Assembly: GCA_977017575.1 (NCBI GenBank)
Contig: CDRNVI010000099.1
Coordinates: 1-64,000 of the forward strand
Reading direction: 5' to 3'
DNA length: 64,000 bases
DNA from: Paramoeba atlantica
Taxonomy: Eukaryota > Discosea
Positions 60,079 to 64,000 of this stretch are shown piece by piece. Position 1 is the first letter of the stretch; each line of letters begins with the position of its first letter. The notes under the pieces are model-generated. The model searched no databases. It saw only the letters and a list, made by a program, of their open reading frames with translations, and was not told where the DNA came from. The position numbers and the translations under genes were made by a program.

Positions 60079-61197
60079 CGGGGGGCGGCACGAAAACTGA
60101 CAAGGTCCGCATTTTGGCGTCCTGAGGCCGTTTGAGCTGATTTTTATTGCAAACGAGAGAGCTCGTTCTGAGTATCGTGTCTACGCTATTTGGAGCCCGT
60201 TTCTGGTAATAAAAGTTAGAGTTTGAAAAGGATGGGATACGTCATTAAGACGATGTCACACAAGCCTTTTTTTAACAGGTGAGCACAAGGCTGCTAGACT
60301 ACAACTTGCTGATTACTTTGAGGGATTCAGCCCATATCAGATGTCTCGTATTGTGTGGTGCGACGAAAAAATCTTTCGATGCGGATCACCCGGTAAAAAA
60401 ATTACGTACCTTGCAAAAATGACTGACCCCCCCAAGGAAACACCAGTACGAATAGATAGGTGGTATGGGGGGAAAGGAGTTCATGTATTCATGGCCACCA
60501 GTCTCCGTTGGGAAGTGCCTGATGCGTGTTTCCATGAGTTCGCACAAAATGAAACTGTTACAAATGAGGTCTTTTTGAATGCAATGAAAAAACGAAATGG
60601 GTTTTTCAACTGGATGCATCGCCGCCCCGGGGCTACAGTTGTCCTTGACAACGCGCCAGGGCATGGGGAAGCCAGGAGAATAGGTAAGTTGGAAAACATC
60701 AAAATTATTGATTGGCCTTCGAAATCTCCTGATCTCAATTTGATTGAGAATTTGTGGAGCATGATGGATAAATACATCCACAGCCATCTTCGTCCACATA
60801 ATCGAAAAGAATTACAAGCTGCTATTCCAAAGGCCAAGGAATATTTGTTGAACGAATGTCACGAGGCGTATGTGAACACGCTAAAGAGTCTTCCCACGCG
60901 CCTCGCTATACTACGTGAGCGTGAAGGTGGGAATACTGGCTATTAAGACCTACTTTCTGGGTACTTTTTGGGCCGTGGTACTAAAAATTACGAATTTTAG
61001 ACCCGTTTTTCAATTTGCAAAATCTTTAAAATTTCACTTTTGTAACTCATTGGAAATGTTTTCCGGTGAACGTTTTTGTATTTTAAATAGCGTAGACACG
61101 ATATTCAGAACGAGATCTCTCGTTTGCAACAAAAATCAGCTCAAACTGCCTCAGGATGCTAAAATGCGGACCTTGTCAGTTTTCATGGCCCCCCATG
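60079..61197 (+). mobile_element. Tc1/mariner element with ~115-bp inverted repeats
   Basis: The left repeat 60079-60193 and right repeat 61083-61197 are inverted copies with about ten mismatches, sharing CGAAAACTGACAAGGTCCGC or the near match ATGAAAACTGACAAGGTCCG, CGTTTGAGCTGATTTTTATT and CGTGTCTACGCTATTT. TA lies on both sides (60077-60078, 61198-61199). The total is 1119 bp. The helix-turn-helix part of the transposase is missing: the coding region starts just inside the left repeat at the linker (LKRMGYVIKTMSHKPFF). Confidence 0.88.
60341..60946 (+). pseudogene. Tc1/mariner transposase, catalytic domain
   Basis: 201 codons. The DDE residues are visible: D8 in WCDEKIF, D103 in VLDNAPGHGEARR and E136 in WPSKSPDLNLIENLW. 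The D-to-E gap is 32 residues, shorter than the 34 of Tc1 enzymes. The frame extends upstream of the Met to about 60280 (EHKAARLQLADYFEGFSPYQ). A further stretch in another frame (60220-60280, LKRMGYVIKTMSHKPFFN) carries the usual linker, separated by a one-base shift at a T run. So the protein lacks its DNA-binding half and has one shift. It is a DNA transposon copy that cannot make a full enzyme. Confidence 0.85.
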
Positions 61198-61220
61198 TAT
61201 AGTACTACATAGTACTATAA

Positions 61221-61344
61221 TTTTTTTTAAATACTATAAATACATGTACTGTCACCCCCCCCTTTATACTTCCGCCGGTTTCAGTACTTTTGGAAGTATA
61301 AAGGGGGGGGTGACAGTACATGTATTTATAGTATTTAAAAAAAA
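61221..61344. repeat. Perfect 53-bp hairpin with C/G tracts
   Basis: The left arm 61221-61273 begins TTTTTTTTAAATACTATAAA and includes TGTACTGTCACCCCCCCC. The right arm 61292-61344 is its exact reverse complement. The loop is 18 nt. A related half (TTGTATAAAGGGGGGGG) follows at 61352. This is the cleanest of the C-tract foldbacks here. Confidence 0.9.
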
Positions 61345-61638
61345 CCTGACTTTTGGTTGTATAAAGGGGGGGGCTGATTTTGTTTTTGAAAAAAGGACAA
61401 AAAAAATTGTACCGTGCGAGCTTTTGACCTAATTTCTTCGGCATTCAACATATCTCGAATTTTTAAGACTACTGGCACCATTGTTGCCTCCCCTGAAGCT
61501 GATGTGACGTCATAAGCTTATTTTACTGAACCTTTTCCCCGAAAATTCTGCAAAAGATCAGACATTTATCATTTTTTATCATTTTAGCGCATCAAACTAT
61601 GAATAAAATACCATTTAACTCTTTCTAACCCATCATTT

Positions 61639-62238
61639 ATGCCGAAAACACTTCGCCGCCAGAGACGCACCCTCTCGACGCAACAAATCACTTATGAAAC
61701 ACGTATAATTTGCGTGCATGAGGTACAAAACCAGGGACGTTCGATTACAGACACTGCTGCTTTTATGAAATGCAGTGAAGCTACTGTCTCTCGATGGGTT
61801 AAACGCCACCGGGAGACAGGAGGGTTAGAACGTGTCGCCCTAAAAAAGTTTTCTGATATGATAGGGCAGCCTATGGCAGCGCACGTTGCTCAGACATTAG
61901 AGCTACTCTTCGAGTACGCTTCATCTCGAGATGCACCTCCGGGTTTCCTAGAAGCACTAAACCATCACAAGCATCGACTGGAAAAGAACCATAATATGAA
62001 ATTTTGGAAGGAGGTTATGTGGTTCAGACCAAGTTGGATAGTGCAATGCGCTCGACCATCAAACACTCCCCCAATTTCTTGGGAACGCGCCAACAATCTC
62101 TTTCCCGGATCTCTGTACCGTCCAGAAAATAGTAACGAGCCTCCAATTTTTTGCATTACCGAGGAGGAGTGGAAGGAATACATGTATGTAGCATATGAGG
62201 ACTACAGATGGGATCCGCTCGCACGCCAACGAATATGA
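61639..62238 (+). pseudogene. Tc1-type helix-turn-helix joined to hAT-like C-terminal region
   Basis: 199 codons from MPKTLRRQRRTLSTQQ. Residues 20-65 look like a Tc1/IS630 DNA-binding region (ICVHEVQNQGRSITDTAAFM, then CSEATVSRWVKRHRETGG). From about residue 140 the sequence (WERANNLF, then FCITEEEWKEYMYVAYEDY) matches the hAT-like segment at 25322-25798 (HRANNLF, FGITEIAWNAFVTAANYH). The two halves belong to different transposon classes, so this is either a fusion or a hAT-like family with an unusual HTH. The frame ends at 62238 and the rest follows in another frame from 62208. Confidence 0.5.
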
Positions 62239-62528
62239 GTGGTGGTGTGAGTCGTCACTATTTCCCGAATGTTTTTACTGCTGCAAGACATTACTTATGG
62301 ACGCCGCCGCTGGTCACCAAATGTGATCCATGGTTATCGATATTGTCGTACATGTTCAATTCACGACAACCTTCAATTACACCTCATGTGATCGCTAATC
62401 AAATATTTATCCGTGGCAACAGCGAGAAACTTGGCTACTTAACCGAGCATGTGAATGAAGTGGCGGGTGAGGATGAGACAGACGATGACGATGAAATATC
62501 GAATGGCGACCTCAGTGGGGAAGAGTAG
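62208..62528 (+). pseudogene. hAT-like C-terminal dimerisation region
   Basis: From VSRHYFPNVFTAARHYLWTP through LVTKCDPWLSILSYMFNSRQ to ANQIFIRGN it aligns with 25322-25798 (LPEVYRAAKHWISLP, VVTQCDSWLSVLSNKYSSRQ, ANQMFLRGN). Then comes an acidic tail (EDETDDDDEISNGDLSGEE). It overlaps the preceding frame by 30 bp, so a frame shift separates the two. The usual S-E-R of hAT dimerisation regions is C-D-P/S here in both copies, which marks a distinct subfamily. Confidence 0.5.
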
Positions 62529-62907
62529 TTCTACAGAAGTAGAACTTCTAAGTAGAACTTCTATAGAAGTAGTCCTGTATTGCATTCAGGAATCATTTTT
62601 GGGAATGTTTTGAAAAGATTATTTTATGGCCGAATAATGTAAGTGAAATATACAAAATTTTGTTTTCTCATTTTACGTGGTTTTTTTCCGTCTTTCCTTA
62701 TCATTCGCTTTGTTTTTTCCCATTGCAAAAAATATTTGCATTTTGTATTCTGACATTCGATTTATATTATGTGCGAAACAAATACGATGTATCTACGATA
62801 TTTTTTATATTACGTACGTATATTTGATAGGTACGTACATTTGATACGTACGTATGTTTGATAGAAGCACAAGAGCTCATTGTGCACCTATAATATAAAG
62901 ATTGCGG
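62529..62907. other. AT-rich spacer with short repeats
   Basis: AGAAGTAGAACTTCTA repeats at 62533-62570 and TTTGATAGGTACGTAC-type repeats (three copies) at 62820-62865. No gene is seen. Confidence 0.4.
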
Positions 62908-63690
62908 TGGTTGTATAACTACCGCTCTACCCTCGATTATTGAAAAAAAAGTGAACAAAAACAGTGAAAATACAAAGAGGAACACAGTAATATAATAAAG
63001 GAAAAAAATATAAAATGAGGCTCCGGTGGTCCAAAACTGAACAAAAAAATTAAAAAAATGGGGGGTCTAGGGGGGGGTCTAGGGGGGGGGGTCTAGGGGG
63101 GGGCATACCGCACGGAATTTTTTTTGAAAAAATTATTTTTCGAAAAAAACCGCAGAAGGGGTAGCCGGGGTCTTGGCGCGCATTTTCCACCCCCCTACCC
63201 GGGGGTGACCCCCCTCGTATGCGCAGGACGGGTCTGCCAAGTTCGTATTTTTTCGGAAAAAAAATTTTGAAAAAAAATTCAACTTGGCGAAAAAAATGGT
63301 AAAAAAATTATTTTTTCAAAATTGTTTCCCCTATTGTATTTTAATAGTTTGGGACCTATACTATCTTTCAACGACGTTGTTTTCGCAAGGTACGCCTTTT
63401 TGGAGCCGTGGTACGCCTCACAAAATGACCCATTTTTGGCCAGAAAACGCGAAAAAGTAATTTTCGGACTCAGAGAGGTCTTTCTGTGACGGAAGAATGG
63501 TGTGATTGGAGTCGGATTCTCTACCCATTACGTTCTGCAGCCTTGAATTCTTGCCTACGAGTGATTTCCCACACGTAAATGTCGGATTTAGCGCTCTCCG
63601 AGCAAAACTACGCAAAAATGCCCCCATTTTTACCTAAAAATCGCCAATTTTTGACTCAAATCCTTCCGGTCTCTTCGGCTTTCGTAACCA
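62908..63690 (-). repeat. Large dispersed repeat, copy 5 (reversed)
   Basis: Reverse orientation of 8633-9411 with all landmarks: ATTGCGGTGGTTGTATAACT, GGTCCAAAACTGA, GGGGGTGACCCCCC, CAAGTTCG and CAAAATGACCCATTTTTG. A GGGGGGTCTA run is repeated three times at 63061-63100. It is followed by the foldback at 63696. Confidence 0.7.
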
Positions 63691-63695
63691 ATTTT

Positions 63696-63797
63696 TCTTT
63701 TTTAGGCTCTTCGTTAAACGCGGAGGTAGTTTTCAACGCGAAGCGCGCAGCATGAGTGACTTCTAAGTTGAAAACAACCACCGCGTTTAACGAAGAT
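63696..63797. repeat. Foldback repeat, copy 3
   Basis: CTTTTTTAGGCTCTTCGTTA, the AGCGCGCAGCATGAGTGACT centre and CCACCGCGTTTAACGAAGA. The last part of the right arm (GCCTAAAAA) is missing. Confidence 0.7.
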
Positions 63798-64000
63798 TTT
63801 TATAAGTAATCGCTGCGTATATACACTGGCGAGAAAAGTAGGAAAACTACTCAAACGATAAACATAATTGGCAGTATATGTAGAATTCTACACGTTCTAA
63901 ATTGGGATTTAGCCTGAAAATTATGTTTCTAAATTAAAGTACACTACAGTTACCTCACTTTCACGACTCTACTTTTCCCTATGCAGTCAAAGACACAACC
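63798..64000. other. Window edge, nothing recognised
   Basis: Unique-looking sequence after the foldback, with no ORF or repeat identified. Confidence 0.3.

Overview
The window looks like nuclear DNA of a repeat-rich unicellular eukaryote. It has no operons, ribosome binding sites, rRNA or recognisable housekeeping gene. It carries eukaryotic transposons (Helitron, Tc1/mariner, hAT-like, non-LTR retroelement, tyrosine-recombinase retroelement remains), tRNA-derived SINE-like pieces, satellites, and intronless leucine-rich-repeat (LRR) genes. The species cannot be fixed from the sequence; a protist is the best guess and any closer placement would be speculation.

Layout. 1-10.6 kb is a patchwork of small repeats: an inverted pair of an ORF-bearing repeat (88-873), a TA-flanked element (1469-2441), several hairpin-ended MITE-like elements whose tips are C or G tracts, a hAT-like transposase remnant split by a SINE-like element (4168-5130), and two tail-to-tail copies of a dispersed repeat ending in a foldback. 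10.6-12.8 kb holds an 85-bp-armed inverted repeat followed by about 18 copies of a 112-bp GC-palindrome satellite. 13.2-19.8 kb is a nearly intact Helitron on the minus strand coding for zinc fingers, HUH Rep, PIF1-type helicase and a C-terminal Ulp1/C48 protease. 20.3-22.7 kb holds two unrelated minisatellites (a 27-bp array open in all six frames and a CACGTG-rich array) between two direct repeats. 23-28.8 kb has Tc1/mariner fragments, MITEs and a second hAT-like element.

29.6-58.3 kb is an LRR gene cluster: eight genes, all on the minus strand, each with a C-x-W-x-G-x-x-C cap and about 4-8 repeats of about 23 residues. Several carry an SV40-like basic motif. The cluster is interrupted by a tyrosine-recombinase/reverse-transcriptase fossil (31.3-33.1 kb), more dispersed repeats, and a young 6.5-kb tandem duplication (44.7-51.2 and 51.2-57.4 kb). 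Each unit of the duplication carries a truncated non-LTR retroelement. 58.4-64 kb holds a third, diverged part of that unit, a complete Tc1/mariner element with about 115-bp inverted repeats, a perfect 53-bp hairpin, an ORF joining a Tc1-type helix-turn-helix to hAT-like sequence, and another dispersed repeat with its foldback.

The only strong candidates for host genes are the LRR genes. Nearly everything else is mobile DNA in various states of decay. The features most worth following up are the Ulp1-bearing Helitron, the nuclear-looking LRR family and its duplication breakpoints, the TGA at a conserved Trp position in the hAT-like transposase, and the shared repeat core linking the minisatellite to dispersed sites.
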